A stretch of 64,000 bases of DNA, taken from the NCBI GenBank assembly GCA_002494725.1, contig DACG01000011.1, positions 35,928 through 99,927 of the forward strand. Direction: 5' to 3'. Positions 50,820 through 60,253 of the stretch are shown here, piece by piece. Source of the DNA: Geoglobus sp. UBA235. GTDB taxonomy: Archaea > Halobacteriota > Archaeoglobi > Archaeoglobales > Archaeoglobaceae. The notes beneath the pieces were generated by a model that saw nothing but the letters and a program-made list of their open reading frames with translations, ran no database searches and had not been told where the DNA came from. Position numbers and translations under genes: made by a program. How positions within the stretch are numbered: the first letter of the stretch is position 1; every line of letters starts with the position of its first letter.

Positions 50820-52355
50820 ATGCTAACGAATCCCTATTACAACGATCTCAGAGAGCTAATGGACCAATTTGGTGTTGAGATTGTAGAGGAAATCAAGTCT
50901 GAGACGAATGAAGAGGTTATTGATGAATACTGGCTTATTGAAAAAGTTGCCAGAGCAAGAATAGTTGAAAATCTTGAAACGCTGAGAAAAAAATACTGGG
51001 TTATAGAACCACAGATATCTGAGCAGGAGGCAGTTCTTCTTTATTCAATTTATGAAGATGTTAGGCACAAGCTGATTTATTCTCCAGGCGTTAGCGTTTT
51101 CGAAAAGCTGATGAATGCTGTAAAAAGAGTTATGAATGATTATTCGATAAAAACAAATGATGAGCTATTCCTCAAGATGCTCTACTACTTTATCAGAGAC
51201 TTTCTTGGACTCGGGATAATTGAACCCATCTTATATGATGAGAACATTGAGGACATAAGCTGTGATGGATACAGCATCCCTGTTTTTGTTTACCACAGGA
51301 AGTACGGGAACATGAGCACAAACATAGTCCTTGAAAAGGATGTTCTGGACAACTATGTTCTTCTTCTAGCCCAAAGAGCCAACAAGCACCTCAGTTACTC
51401 AAATCCCATTGTAGATGCAACACTGCCTGATGGGAGCAGGATTCAGATAACCTACGGAAGTGAGATATCAACAAGAGGAAGCACCTTTACTGTCAGAAAA
51501 TTTAGAGAAGAACCTTTTACACCTGTAGATCTTATGAATTTGGGAACGATATCTGCAAGAATGCTTGCATACTTCTGGATTCTGATAGAGCACAAGAGAA
51601 ACATCATGGTTATTGGTGAAACGGCAAGTGGAAAAACAACAACCCTGAATGCCTTACTGATGTTCATCCCACCGGACAGTAAAATCATTTCGATTGAGGA
51701 TACGAGAGAGATCCAGCTGTATCACGATAACTGGATCCCTGAAGTGACAAGATTGAGCATTGAGGGCCAGGAAATTGACATGTATGACCTGTTGAGAGCA
51801 GCTCTAAGGCAGAGACCGGAGTACATTGTTGTTGGTGAGGTTAGAGGCAGGGAAGCACAGACACTGTTTCAGGCAATGGCAACAGGACATGCATCATATG
51901 CCACATTCCACGCTGGTGATGTCGATCAGCTCATTCACAGGCTTGAGGAAGAGCCACTGAATGTTCCAAGAGTTTTAATCCAGTATCTTGATGCTGTTGC
52001 GATTCAGGGGAGGCATGTGACAAGAACTGAAAAAAGGAGAAGAATCAAAGCAGTATTTGAAATTCTTGGCATAGAAGGTGAGACCAAAGAACTGCTTTTA
52101 AATCCCGTTTACAGATGGGAGTCTTCAACGGATAGATTTATCGAGAGCTCCTCTTCGACAAAACTTGACGCAATCTCTCAATCAACCGGTCTGACTATTG
52201 GTGAGATTCTTGAAGATCTTGACAGTAGAACAAGGTTCCTTGAATTACTGAAAGATAGAAACGTATCAAAATACAGGGATTTTGTCAGATTCATTTCTCT
52301 CTACTACTCCAATCCTGAGATGGCCTTTGAGGAGCTTGAAGTTCTGGAGGTTTAG
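50820..52355 (+). CDS. Type IV pilus/type II secretion ATPase (GspE/TadA/PilB-like)
   Basis: 511 aa from ATG 50820. A long N-terminal domain of ~250 residues is followed by VIGETASGKTTTLNALL at ~266-273 (Walker A), SIEDTREIQLYHDNW (Asp box) and VVGEVRGREAQTLFQAMATGHASYATFH (Walker B and His box). It hydrolyses ATP to push pilins into or out of the membrane. The stop overlaps the start of the next gene, a multi-helix platform protein, and a giant pilin lies on the other side of the promoter, so this is a surface-filament system. Confidence 0.92.
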   Translation: MLTNPYYNDLRELMDQFGVEIVEEIKSETNEEVIDEYWLIEKVARARIVENLETLRKKYWVIEPQISEQEAVLLYSIYEDVRHKLIYSPGVSVFEKLMNAVKRVMNDYSIKTNDELFLKMLYYFIRDFLGLGIIEPILYDENIEDISCDGYSIPVFVYHRKYGNMSTNIVLEKDVLDNYVLLLAQRANKHLSYSNPIVDATLPDGSRIQITYGSEISTRGSTFTVRKFREEPFTPVDLMNLGTISARMLAYFWILIEHKRNIMVIGETASGKTTTLNALLMFIPPDSKIISIEDTREIQLYHDNWIPEVTRLSIEGQEIDMYDLLRAALRQRPEYIVVGEVRGREAQTLFQAMATGHASYATFHAGDVDQLIHRLEEEPLNVPRVLIQYLDAVAIQGRHVTRTEKRRRIKAVFEILGIEGETKELLLNPVYRWESSTDRFIESSSSTKLDAISQSTGLTIGEILEDLDSRTRFLELLKDRNVSKYRDFVRFISLYYSNPEMAFEELEVLEV

Positions 52356-52357
52356 TG

Positions 52358-54295
52358 ATGCCCTACATACCTTCATTTCTTAGAAGGAGGTACGCAAGGA
52401 AGGTAAGCAGAAATAGAAAAAAATACGAAGAGCTTGAAAGAGCACTAATCTCTTCCAGAACAAGTCTAACTGTTTATGAACTTCTTGCAGTAGCATCTTT
52501 CTATTCTTTTCTGGTTTTTATATTGACTGTGCTGTTTTTTTCAATAATTATAAAATTATTTTTCGAAGATATTATTTCAACACTTCTTTCCATCTCTCTT
52601 AACGAGGCAGCGAGGTTCATAATCCCCACTGCGAAAAGATTGCCTGAGATTGGATTCAATCTTCAGCATTATATCAGATCATTCGAGTATTACGCAGTTC
52701 GATATTATCTTGCATTATCTTTAATTCCGGGTTATATTACCTACAAACTTGTGAAATACCTTGTTCTGTCATATCCTTTTTTTGTTTCAAGCAGAAGGAA
52801 AGGTGAAATAGAATTGTATCTTCCACATGCAATAAACATGATGTATGGTATGGCCACCGGTGGTCTGAATCCCATCGAAGTCATAAAGGAGATCTCCAAA
52901 CTTGAACATCTTTTTGGAGAGCTGAGTATTGAATTCAGAGAGATAATGAAAAACTTTGAGGTTTTCAGGAAAGATATATTCACGAGTATTAGACACGTCA
53001 GAGATACAACCCCGAGTAAAAAACTTTCAGCATTCCTTGACAGTCTGATTGTTGTGATGCAGGGTGGTGGAAAGTTTTCAACGTATCTTAAGTCAAAATC
53101 TGAAGAATATGAGGAAGAGCAGGAGATTGCATTCATGGAAGTCTCGGGTTTTATGGAGATTCTGTTTGAGATATACATCTCAATTTTCATGATATTCCCG
53201 ATGCTGCTTCTCATAGTCCTTGTTGTATCTAAGTTTGTTTCGGGAGAAGTTATGGAAGGATACATCACAGTAATGTATCTGATCCTTCCAATCTCCGCTG
53301 TTGTTATAGTATACCTGGCCAGATCATCGCTGCCCTATGCGAAGGCAGGAATAATGGAATTCAGGGAAATGCCTGTTCTAACAAATGTGTATACGGTCAA
53401 AAACAGTAAAAGGAGATTCAAAGTTTTGAGGGTGAGGAAGATTCTGAAGGCAATTCTGAGATTCGTTCTTCACCCCTACACAACACCACTACCGTACATA
53501 AAGCTCCACATTCTTTTAGCTCATCTTATTATTTATTTCACAGGAATTCTGTATCTTCTTTACAGATACGGTTATGTTGATGTAAGGGATTACATTGTAC
53601 CTGGCTTTGCTGTGTTTCTTATAATTACTGCGATTGTAGAAATGAAGCACAGAATAATCAAAACCGCAGAAGAGAAGCTTCCGGAGCTTTTCAGTGAGAT
53701 TGCAATGCTAAATGAGTCAGGGGTTTCGATATTTGATGGACTGAGACTCGTTTCAAAATCAGGAACAGACATACTTTCACGAGAATTCCAGGTAGTCAGC
53801 AGTTTCTCCGAATATGGACTACCGATAACCAAATCTATTGAAAGACTGACCTACAGAATAAAAAGCGATATTTTTGCAAAAGCTATACCAATTGCGGTTA
53901 AGGCTTTAGAAACCAATTCAAGTATAAAGGATGCCTTTTTGACAGTATCGAGGTATATAGACTCTGAACTGACCTTCAGGAAAAGGCTTAAATCAAGCTT
54001 AATGCCTTATGTGGCCATAGTCTACATGTCTGTTGGGATATTTCTTTTTGTAACGTATATGCTCATATCCAAGTTTATAGTTGTTTTCAGCGGAATGAAT
54101 GTGGAGTTTATGGGGATTCGGGCAACGTTTGATGTTGATATGATCAAGGAAACCTTTATGAAGACGATATATCTTGTTGCATTCCTTTCAGGGATGATGG
54201 CTGGAAGCATAACAGAGCTCAGAGTTTCAGGTGGGTTGAAGCATGCCCTTTTTCTGACGTTTCTGTGCTATTTGGCGTTTACCTATTTTATATGA
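52358..54295 (+). CDS. Type II secretion F-domain (TadC/FlaJ-like) membrane platform protein
   Basis: 645 aa from ATG 52358, with GGAGGTTT just before. Two T2SSF domains are arranged in tandem (about 120-300 and 440-640). GGLNPIEVIKEISKLEHLF and SGVSIFDGLRLVSKSG are the conserved segments of each, and eight or nine membrane helices are present. In archaeal pili this protein anchors the ATPase and guides pilin assembly. The double-domain form is the usual archaeal one. It is co-transcribed with the ATPase. Confidence 0.9.
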   Translation: MPYIPSFLRRRYARKVSRNRKKYEELERALISSRTSLTVYELLAVASFYSFLVFILTVLFFSIIIKLFFEDIISTLLSISLNEAARFIIPTAKRLPEIGFNLQHYIRSFEYYAVRYYLALSLIPGYITYKLVKYLVLSYPFFVSSRRKGEIELYLPHAINMMYGMATGGLNPIEVIKEISKLEHLFGELSIEFREIMKNFEVFRKDIFTSIRHVRDTTPSKKLSAFLDSLIVVMQGGGKFSTYLKSKSEEYEEEQEIAFMEVSGFMEILFEIYISIFMIFPMLLLIVLVVSKFVSGEVMEGYITVMYLILPISAVVIVYLARSSLPYAKAGIMEFREMPVLTNVYTVKNSKRRFKVLRVRKILKAILRFVLHPYTTPLPYIKLHILLAHLIIYFTGILYLLYRYGYVDVRDYIVPGFAVFLIITAIVEMKHRIIKTAEEKLPELFSEIAMLNESGVSIFDGLRLVSKSGTDILSREFQVVSSFSEYGLPITKSIERLTYRIKSDIFAKAIPIAVKALETNSSIKDAFLTVSRYIDSELTFRKRLKSSLMPYVAIVYMSVGIFLFVTYMLISKFIVVFSGMNVEFMGIRATFDVDMIKETFMKTIYLVAFLSGMMAGSITELRVSGGLKHALFLTFLCYLAFTYFI

Positions 54296-54343
54296 ATTAT
54301 GGATACTGAAAACAGTTAAATTTCAAAGGATCAATTCTCTGCT

Positions 54344-55111
54344 GTGCTCGACTTAATAGATGAAGCTTTGAAAATCTCAAGAAAAAGGATTTTTGAGATT
54401 GACGAAGGCAGGTTCTCAATTGTTGGCGATATTCATGGTGATCTCACGTCACTTGAAAAAATTTTAAAGAGAGCATACAGACCCGTAGTTTTTCTGGGTG
54501 ATTACGGTGACAGGGGTGAAAGACAGGTAGAAGTTTACAAGAGCGTTCTTCGGGGTTATATTGATGGAGAGTACATCCTTTTAAGAGGAAACCATGAAAC
54601 CGATACATGCTTTCCACATGACCTGCCATTTCATCTAAGGGAACTTGATGAGCGGGGGGAGATATACAAAAAACTTCAGGATTTGTGGGAAAAACTACCT
54701 TGGTGTGGAATCATTAATGGAGAGATTTTCGCTGTGCATGGTGGGGTGTACACCAAAGATTGCAAAATTGTAGAGGAAGGAATCGAATTTAAAGAACTCG
54801 GAGATGATAGAGCCTTCTTGGAGTTGATGTGGAATGATCCATGGGAGAAAGAGGGGTGCGGGCATAATTTTGAGCGGGGTATTGGATACTTTTTTGGAAA
54901 AAAATCAACAGAAAGATTCTTGGATGACCTTGGTCTTGAGGTTGTTGTTAGAAGTCACCAGCCATACAAGATCTTGAAAGTAGAGCAAAATGGGATGGTG
55001 GTCACTGTTGGCTCAACAGGTGTTTATGGTACAGAAATTGCATTCCTGAATGTTGATGGAAGGGTCGGGGATGGTTATGAAATGATCAGAAAATATGGAC
55101 ACGTCTTTTAG
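54344..55111 (+). CDS. PPP-family protein phosphatase (calcineurin-like)
   Basis: 255 aa from GTG 54344. The metallophosphatase set is complete: GDIHGD, GDYGDRGERQ, RGNHETD, and later HGGVYTK and RSHQPYK. This order matches the PPP type (PP1/PP2A-like), which removes phosphate from Ser/Thr residues using two metal ions. It stands 48 bases after the platform gene and may be in the same transcript. The window also contains a kinase-like gene (28401), but nothing links the two. The 3' end overlaps the convergent 75-residue membrane protein by four bases. Confidence 0.88.
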   Translation: MLDLIDEALKISRKRIFEIDEGRFSIVGDIHGDLTSLEKILKRAYRPVVFLGDYGDRGERQVEVYKSVLRGYIDGEYILLRGNHETDTCFPHDLPFHLRELDERGEIYKKLQDLWEKLPWCGIINGEIFAVHGGVYTKDCKIVEEGIEFKELGDDRAFLELMWNDPWEKEGCGHNFERGIGYFFGKKSTERFLDDLGLEVVVRSHQPYKILKVEQNGMVVTVGSTGVYGTEIAFLNVDGRVGDGYEMIRKYGHVF

Positions 55112-55335
55112 GTCATTTTTGATTTCACATTGGCGAGTATTTTCAAGAGACCATTTATTGCCAATATGGCACCAATGAGAGCCAGTATAATGTGTGTACC
55201 ACCTTCATAAGCCGGAATTGCACCAGAGCTCAAAACCCACATCCACATTCCGGCAAGCTGCAATCCAGCAACAGTTATACCAGCAAACACGAGCATCAGG
55301 AGAAATTCTTTCCAGTAAAGCCTGAACACATCCAT
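55108..55335 (-). CDS. Small two-helix membrane protein at the end of cytochrome module A
   Basis: 75 aa. Hydrophobic stretches FLLMLVFAGITVAGLQLAGMWMW and THIILALIGAILAINGLLKIL make two membrane helices with a short glycine-rich loop (SSGAIPAYEGG). It is not recognised. It lies 49 bases after the 12-heme cytochrome on the same strand and could be an accessory subunit of that complex. Confidence 0.6.
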   Translation of the reverse strand: MDVFRLYWKEFLLMLVFAGITVAGLQLAGMWMWVLSSGAIPAYEGGTHIILALIGAILAINGLLKILANVKSKMT

Positions 55336-55384
55336 ATTTATACAGAAATAGATAGGTATTTAAGATTTCCGAGATTTCATCGGT

Positions 55385-56242
55385 TCACTTGTGGCACACT
55401 GTGCAGCTCAGTGTTGGATAGTGATCAATTCTTTCAGTGTGGCAGCTCTCACACGTTGGTCGTATACCAACTTCTTGGTGGGGAACATGGCATGAAGTGC
55501 ATTTTTCGTCTTTATGGTTCTGGTGTATTGGTTTTTCTGGTAGAGTATGGCAGCTCTGACATGAAAATGGCTCTTCTGTTACATGGGGATGGTGGCATGC
55601 GCTGCAGTCACTGTTAGCATGGGCTCCCTCTGGCATAGATAGTATCACATACCTGTCTGCATGACACTTCCTACAGTCCTGGGCCTTTGGAAGTGGCTCA
55701 TCTCCGTTGATTTTGACATCTGCAAGGAAGTTATGGCAGTTGGTACAGTGAAAATTCATCTGCTCAACCTTTATGACCTTGTCACTGTGACACTTCATGC
55801 ATTCAGATCTGTCGGGGATAAATCTATGTACTCTTCCTCCATGACAATCTATGCAGTTGGCATATTCGTTTTCGAGATGAAATTTATGTCCAGCGGTGTC
55901 TGCAACATAAGGCCATTTCTCACTCCTCGTGAAGTGGCAGTGTTCGCAGTTCTCATTTGGAATGATAACATGGACATCATCGGAAACCTCTTCAGGTCGA
56001 AGAGTAAAATACGTAACAAGAAGTCTCATGTTGTCTTCCATGCTCGCTCTGTGACATTCATGACAGGTTATCCCGTTATGGGGACTCTCATTCCATTTAT
56101 ACCATGCCTCTTCCATCAGGTGACATGTCTTGCAGAATCTTGGGTCATCTTCAATGAACTTGTAGGTTGCAAAACCCTCCACAGCAACAATTATCCCTGA
56201 AATGATGAGAACGGCGATGATCGACAGTGGCTTGATTTTCAT
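55385..56242 (-). CDS. NapC/NirT-type multiheme cytochrome c with 12 CxxCH motifs
   Basis: 285 aa. An N-terminal anchor (LSIIAVLIISGIIVAVEGF) is followed by the NapC-like FCKTCHLMEEAWYKWNESPH segment. I count twelve CxxCH motifs: CKTCH, CHECH, CEHCH, CIDCH, CMKCH, CTNCH, CRKCH, CSACH, CQSCH, CTSCH, CESCH and CTVCH. It sits on the outside of the membrane and would pass electrons from a quinol-linked subunit to a terminal acceptor such as Fe(III) or another cytochrome. Last large gene of module A, after the NrfD-like gene. Partner gene in module B: 60254. Confidence 0.93.
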   Translation of the reverse strand: MKIKPLSIIAVLIISGIIVAVEGFATYKFIEDDPRFCKTCHLMEEAWYKWNESPHNGITCHECHRASMEDNMRLLVTYFTLRPEEVSDDVHVIIPNENCEHCHFTRSEKWPYVADTAGHKFHLENEYANCIDCHGGRVHRFIPDRSECMKCHSDKVIKVEQMNFHCTNCHNFLADVKINGDEPLPKAQDCRKCHADRYVILSMPEGAHANSDCSACHHPHVTEEPFSCQSCHTLPEKPIHQNHKDEKCTSCHVPHQEVGIRPTCESCHTERIDHYPTLSCTVCHK

Positions 56243-56345
56243 ATTCCCCTCTCAAGAAAATTTCATAAAAATTTTGCGATTTGGGTCGGTGGTTTTAATT
56301 TTCATGTTACTCAGCTACTGTAAAACAAAAAAGAAAAGATTGAAT

Positions 56346-57548
56346 TTACTCCAGCTCGACCCTTTCCCACTCGTGCGGTTCCTCCCATGGTGGCAAGAGC
56401 TTCACCAGAATTGCAAGTATTATGAACGGCAGTATCCATATTGCCAGTGCAAGTGAAATACTCTCAGGTCCAAAGAGCGGCATTATGTAGGTTGAGTAGC
56501 CAAGATAGGTCTTTGAAATCAGCTGACCACCAATCACAACGTTCCATCTCATCGCAAAGACTCCAATGAGTGTCAGTACAGTTGCAAAGATGTACAGGTA
56601 CTTTCTTATGTTGAACTTCACTATTCCTGTTCTTGCGAATATGAGCAGACCTATCGGTACCAGGGTTCCGAGGAATATCTGTATCACTATGAACGTCCAG
56701 AACATTTTGTCCATTATCAGAATTCTTATTGCGTCAATACCTTCTTCCTGTGTGTAGAAGAGGTGTGCAAGCTCCATGAATTCAAGTGAGAGGTCGAGGA
56801 GGTATGCGTAAAGCAGATAGTTTGCCAGGGTGTCTGTGCATGCTCTGTCAAGCTCAACTCCCCTGATGTAGCTGCTTGCAATGTAGATGAGCAGAACAAG
56901 GGCGATACCTGATACCATTGCCGAGAACAGGAATATTATCGGCATGAGCGGTGAACTCCACCAGACGTTTGCCTTTATGCTGCCAAATATGAATCCAACA
57001 TATCCATGCAGGAAAGCAGCTGATGGGAGACCGATAACAGTCACGATATTCACGATTCTGTTATCTGCTCTCACTGCATTTTCGCTTATGTCATAGTCTC
57101 CCAGGGTGAGGATTTTGTAGATGAATCCCTTGATACCTGTTTTCTCCTGAGCCCACATCACTATGTCCCTTCTGTAGTCAAAGTACAGCTCAAACAGCAG
57201 AACTGCCATCAGATACCATGCGTAAACAAACCCGAATCCTGCCATGGCTGATGTCAGGTGGGGAGTCATCATTATCTCAAGTGCCCTTTCCATGTGGCCC
57301 AGGTGAGCGACAAGTGGTAGTGGGGCTGCAAGGAGAAATGCAAGAGCGGTGAGAAGAGCGAGCCTGTATGTTGGCTTGACAGCCTCGACCTTGAATATTC
57401 TCTCCAGAGATGCAACGATGAACGCTCCGGCAACCAGACCTGTGATGTAAGGATAGAGGGCAATCAGAACGCTCCAGTTCACTTCAACCTCGTTTGGATA
57501 TATGTAGCCCTGAACCTGCTGAAGAGCCTGCCACAGTATTTCGCTCAT
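56346..57548 (-). CDS. NrfD/PsrC-type quinol-interacting membrane subunit (module A)
   Basis: 400 aa with about nine or ten membrane helices. The N-terminal VNWSVLIALYPYITGLVAGAF helix, PLPLVAHLGHMERAL and RWNVVIGGQLISKTYLGY are shared with the module B paralogue, which has LPLLLDLGQPQRAF and RWNMVIGAQLIDYSLRGF. The family oxidises or reduces menaquinone at the outer face and passes electrons to the ferredoxin-like subunit. Four genes of module A (cytochrome, ferredoxin, NrfD, cytochrome) follow one another. A single base separates it from the ferredoxin gene. Confidence 0.9.
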   Translation of the reverse strand: MSEILWQALQQVQGYIYPNEVEVNWSVLIALYPYITGLVAGAFIVASLERIFKVEAVKPTYRLALLTALAFLLAAPLPLVAHLGHMERALEIMMTPHLTSAMAGFGFVYAWYLMAVLLFELYFDYRRDIVMWAQEKTGIKGFIYKILTLGDYDISENAVRADNRIVNIVTVIGLPSAAFLHGYVGFIFGSIKANVWWSSPLMPIIFLFSAMVSGIALVLLIYIASSYIRGVELDRACTDTLANYLLYAYLLDLSLEFMELAHLFYTQEEGIDAIRILIMDKMFWTFIVIQIFLGTLVPIGLLIFARTGIVKFNIRKYLYIFATVLTLIGVFAMRWNVVIGGQLISKTYLGYSTYIMPLFGPESISLALAIWILPFIILAILVKLLPPWEEPHEWERVELE

Positions 57549-58310
57549 TCACCTCACCTCCGAGTCAAGTCCAAGGTAGAAAACCTTTGGTTTGGTCCCC
57601 ATCTCTGGTTTCAGTACCTGAATCCTCTCTTCTTCGATTATTTTCCTGATCTCATCTTCCGGATCCATCAGATCCCCAAATTTCCTTGCCTGAGTTGGGC
57701 ATACCTCAACACATGCCGGCTTGTAACCCCTCGTTATTCTGTGATAGCACCACGTACACTTGTCGGCGGTACCCCTTCTCGATTCCCTCGGCCCGTCAAA
57801 TGGATAGAGGTATCTTGCACCGTAAGGGCAGGCCTGAATGCAGTACCTGCATCCGATGCAGTACTTCTCATCAACAAGAATCACACCATCTTTTGTCATG
57901 TATGTGGCACCAACAGGGCAGACCTGAACGCATGGCGGTCTTGCACAGTGGTTGCAGAGTTTCGGAACAAAATATGACTTGGAGATGGCTCTTTCATCAT
58001 ACTCGGGGGGAAATCCATCAAATCCACCATTCGGAGAATCCACATTGGGCTCCTCATGCCCTTCAAGCCATACCCATCTCTCCACCCATGTTCTGAAGAA
58101 AAATGGAAGCATCGGAACCTCGTTTTCTATCTTACATGCTCTCACACACCTTCCGCACCCTATGCACTTGTTCGTATCGACCACGAAAGCATAATAATGC
58201 TTGTTCCAGTCGTAGTTCTCTGTTGGTTCCTGAGCTTTCACCGTTTTTCTGAGGGATGCAAATCCTGCAAGAGCTGCAATTACAGTCAAAAGCTTTCTTC
58301 TGCTTATCAT
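57549..58310 (-). CDS. Four-cluster [4Fe-4S] ferredoxin-like subunit with RR leader (NrfC/HmeA-like, module A)
   Basis: 253 aa. MISRRKLLTVIAALAGFASL is a Tat-like export leader. Sixteen cysteines fall into four motifs: CIGCGRCVRACK, CNHCARPPCVQVCP, CIGCRYCIQACPYGARY and CTWCYHRI...CVEVCP, enough for four [4Fe-4S] clusters. It resembles NrfC, HmeA and DsrO, which link a membrane subunit to a heme protein. Overlaps the tetraheme cytochrome by four bases. The paralogue in module B has the same cysteine order. Confidence 0.93.
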   Translation of the reverse strand: MISRRKLLTVIAALAGFASLRKTVKAQEPTENYDWNKHYYAFVVDTNKCIGCGRCVRACKIENEVPMLPFFFRTWVERWVWLEGHEEPNVDSPNGGFDGFPPEYDERAISKSYFVPKLCNHCARPPCVQVCPVGATYMTKDGVILVDEKYCIGCRYCIQACPYGARYLYPFDGPRESRRGTADKCTWCYHRITRGYKPACVEVCPTQARKFGDLMDPEDEIRKIIEEERIQVLKPEMGTKPKVFYLGLDSEVR

Positions 58311-58786
58311 TGCTCAACACCTCCTTTGAACACCCATGGTGAGTGAGGATTGTGACAATCAACACACAGTCTTCCATATCCGTGCTCATCGGTAAACTTC
58401 TGCGGAAATCCTTCAGGTCTTGTTGGATTGTACTCATGACACAGCTTGCATAGTGCTCTTGATGTGTCAATTTCAGGCAGATTGTCTCCTGGATTCTGTA
58501 CATGCTTTATGCTAGGACCATGGCATGTTTCACAGCTCAGGGTTGAATGAGCCCCTCTGTTCAGAAACTCTACTTTATCCTTGTGACATCCAGCACACAT
58601 CTCCTTGCTGGCAAATTTCATATCAAGCTGCATTATTTCCCTCACCGAGTCCGCTCTGAACCATCTGTAAGTGTAGTCGTCTGTTAGCTCTCCAAATGAT
58701 GGTGGCACTATTATCGCTCTCAATGCTAAGAAAACCACTATAAAAGTCAGATATATCAGCAGAAACCTTTTTGTGGCGGTTCTCAT
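58307..58786 (-). CDS. Tetraheme cytochrome c with N-terminal anchor (module A)
   Basis: 159 aa from ATG 58786; a longer frame to 58828 has no better support. An N-terminal helix (RFLLIYLTFIVVFLALRAIIV) precedes four CxxCH motifs: CAGCHKDK, CETCHGP, CKLCHEY and CVDCHNPH. It is the first gene of a four-gene set with the ferredoxin, NrfD and 12-heme cytochrome, and has a close relative at the head of module B (63082). The HNPHSPWVF end resembles the module B end HDPHHPWFD. Confidence 0.9.
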   Translation of the reverse strand: MRTATKRFLLIYLTFIVVFLALRAIIVPPSFGELTDDYTYRWFRADSVREIMQLDMKFASKEMCAGCHKDKVEFLNRGAHSTLSCETCHGPSIKHVQNPGDNLPEIDTSRALCKLCHEYNPTRPEGFPQKFTDEHGYGRLCVDCHNPHSPWVFKGGVEQ

Positions 58787-58830
58787 GGTTATTCCCTCAC
58801 AGAGTTTTTCACTGTTAAACAATGCCATGG

Positions 58831-58848
58831 CTTTTTAAAATTTTCCAT
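58831..58848 (-). promoter_or_regulatory. Promoter of cytochrome module A
   Basis: On the minus strand GGAAAATTTTAAAAAGCC contains a TATA-like AAATTTTAAAAA about 50 bases before ATG 58786, with GAGGG near the start as ribosome site. Confidence 0.4.
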
Positions 58849-58926
58849 CTTTCCTGTGATCTGGCTCTATTTTTTTAAATTATAGGTGATTTTTTGAAAA
58901 AAATCTAAGTAACACCCGGATATTTT

Positions 58927-59238
58927 TCAAATCCCGATTATTTTGGCTATGAGCTTAAATATATTATTTGCAATATGTATCCCGTTCATTTCAAGCAGAA
59001 CATTCAAGACAGCCCCCACTATGGCTCCAACGATGAGAGAAGATATCACTCGGATTTTTATAATCAGAATTATTGCAATTACAAGAAGGACCAAGGTCGA
59101 AACTGCTCCGATCTGGGCGAGTTGTTGTGCAGTCTCTTCCATTGCCATATTCATGAAATTGAAAAGAGTGGCAATTCCGGACATTCCGAAAAGAAGACCA
59201 ATTACCAGTCCAATTATGATAAGTGTGTTATCGCTCAT
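58927..59238 (-). CDS. Small membrane protein upstream of cytochrome module A
   Basis: 103 aa with three hydrophobic segments (LIIIGLVIGLLFGMSGIATLF, VSTLVLLVIAIILIIKI, LIVGAIVGAVLNVLL). Unrecognised. It is on the same strand 140 bases before the tetraheme gene, but a promoter lies between, so it may be separate. Module B also has a small membrane protein in front (63586). The two are similar in size and hydropathy but not clearly in sequence. Confidence 0.55.
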   Translation of the reverse strand: MSDNTLIIIGLVIGLLFGMSGIATLFNFMNMAMEETAQQLAQIGAVSTLVLLVIAIILIIKIRVISSLIVGAIVGAVLNVLLEMNGIHIANNIFKLIAKIIGI

Positions 59239-59312
59239 GGTTCAGCTTTGATCTCGGAGGAATATAATTTTAACGTTACATTTTTCATCTGAATCTGTTC
59301 TTAGAGGGGTTG

Positions 59313-60227
59313 ATGAATGATGCTTTCAGGATGAATCCGGAATTTTTTGAAAAATATCAGGATATAGACGGTTCTGATGATTTCTACGAATTTATGTCGA
59401 AGCCTTTGAGGCAGAGTTTCAGAGTAAATCTGCTGAAGGGAAAAATTGACTCGGTTGTTGAAAGACTTTCAGAGGAATTCAGGATTGAACGGATTCCCTG
59501 GGTTGAGGAAGGGTTTTTTATTTATGGTAATGGCGTAACAAACACTCCTGAATTCGCTCTTGGTCTCATATTCATGCAGGAAGCAAGTTCAATGATCCCT
59601 GCAAGAGTTCTTGAAGTTGAGCCCGAGATGCTTGTTCTGGACATCGCCGCATCACCTGGTGCAAAAACGACGCAGATCTCTGCTTACATGGAAAATAGGG
59701 GTTGTATAGTTGCTAATGATGTGAAATATACCAGAATAAACATCCTTGCATCAAACGTCCAGAAGATGGGATGTATTAATGTCAAGATCACCATGAAAGA
59801 TGGTAGATTTTTTGGCAGATTCAGGGACAGATTTGACAGGATCCTGCTTGATGCTCCATGCAGCAATGTCGGCATGATAAGGAAGAACTACAAATACCTG
59901 AAACTATGGAAGCAGAGAGACGTTGAGGCATTGTCAAGACTTCAGAAGGAGCTAATAATGGCAGCTTACAGAGCCTTAAAGCCTGGAGGGGTTCTTGTAT
60001 ATTCAACATGCACTCTCGATCCTGAAGAGAATGAGGAGGTTGTAGATCACCTTCTCAGCAATACGGATGCTGAGATTGAGGATATAGATCTCCCATTGAA
60101 GTCCCATGAGCCATTTACAGAGTTCATGGGAAAGTCTTATGACACTCAAGTAAAAAAATGCCTGAGAATCCATCCTCAGGATAATGACACCGAAGGGTTT
60201 TTTGTGGCGAAATTTATAAAACCTTAA
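59313..60227 (+). CDS. NSUN/NOL1-type RNA cytosine-C5 methyltransferase
   Basis: 304 aa from ATG 59313; TTG 59310 is an alternative. FMQEASSMIPARVLEVEPEM precedes SAM motif I LDIAASPGAKTTQISAYM. LLDAPCSNVG and YSTCTLDPEENE carry the two cysteines used by m5C methylases (PC and TC motifs), and FVAKF ends the domain. It methylates C5 of cytosine in tRNA or rRNA. The gene lies between the two cytochrome modules on the other strand, without evident link to them. Confidence 0.92.
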   Translation: MNDAFRMNPEFFEKYQDIDGSDDFYEFMSKPLRQSFRVNLLKGKIDSVVERLSEEFRIERIPWVEEGFFIYGNGVTNTPEFALGLIFMQEASSMIPARVLEVEPEMLVLDIAASPGAKTTQISAYMENRGCIVANDVKYTRINILASNVQKMGCINVKITMKDGRFFGRFRDRFDRILLDAPCSNVGMIRKNYKYLKLWKQRDVEALSRLQKELIMAAYRALKPGGVLVYSTCTLDPEENEEVVDHLLSNTDAEIEDIDLPLKSHEPFTEFMGKSYDTQVKKCLRIHPQDNDTEGFFVAKFIKP

Positions 60228-60253
60228 AATTTAAAAATCTGGAATGCATATTT

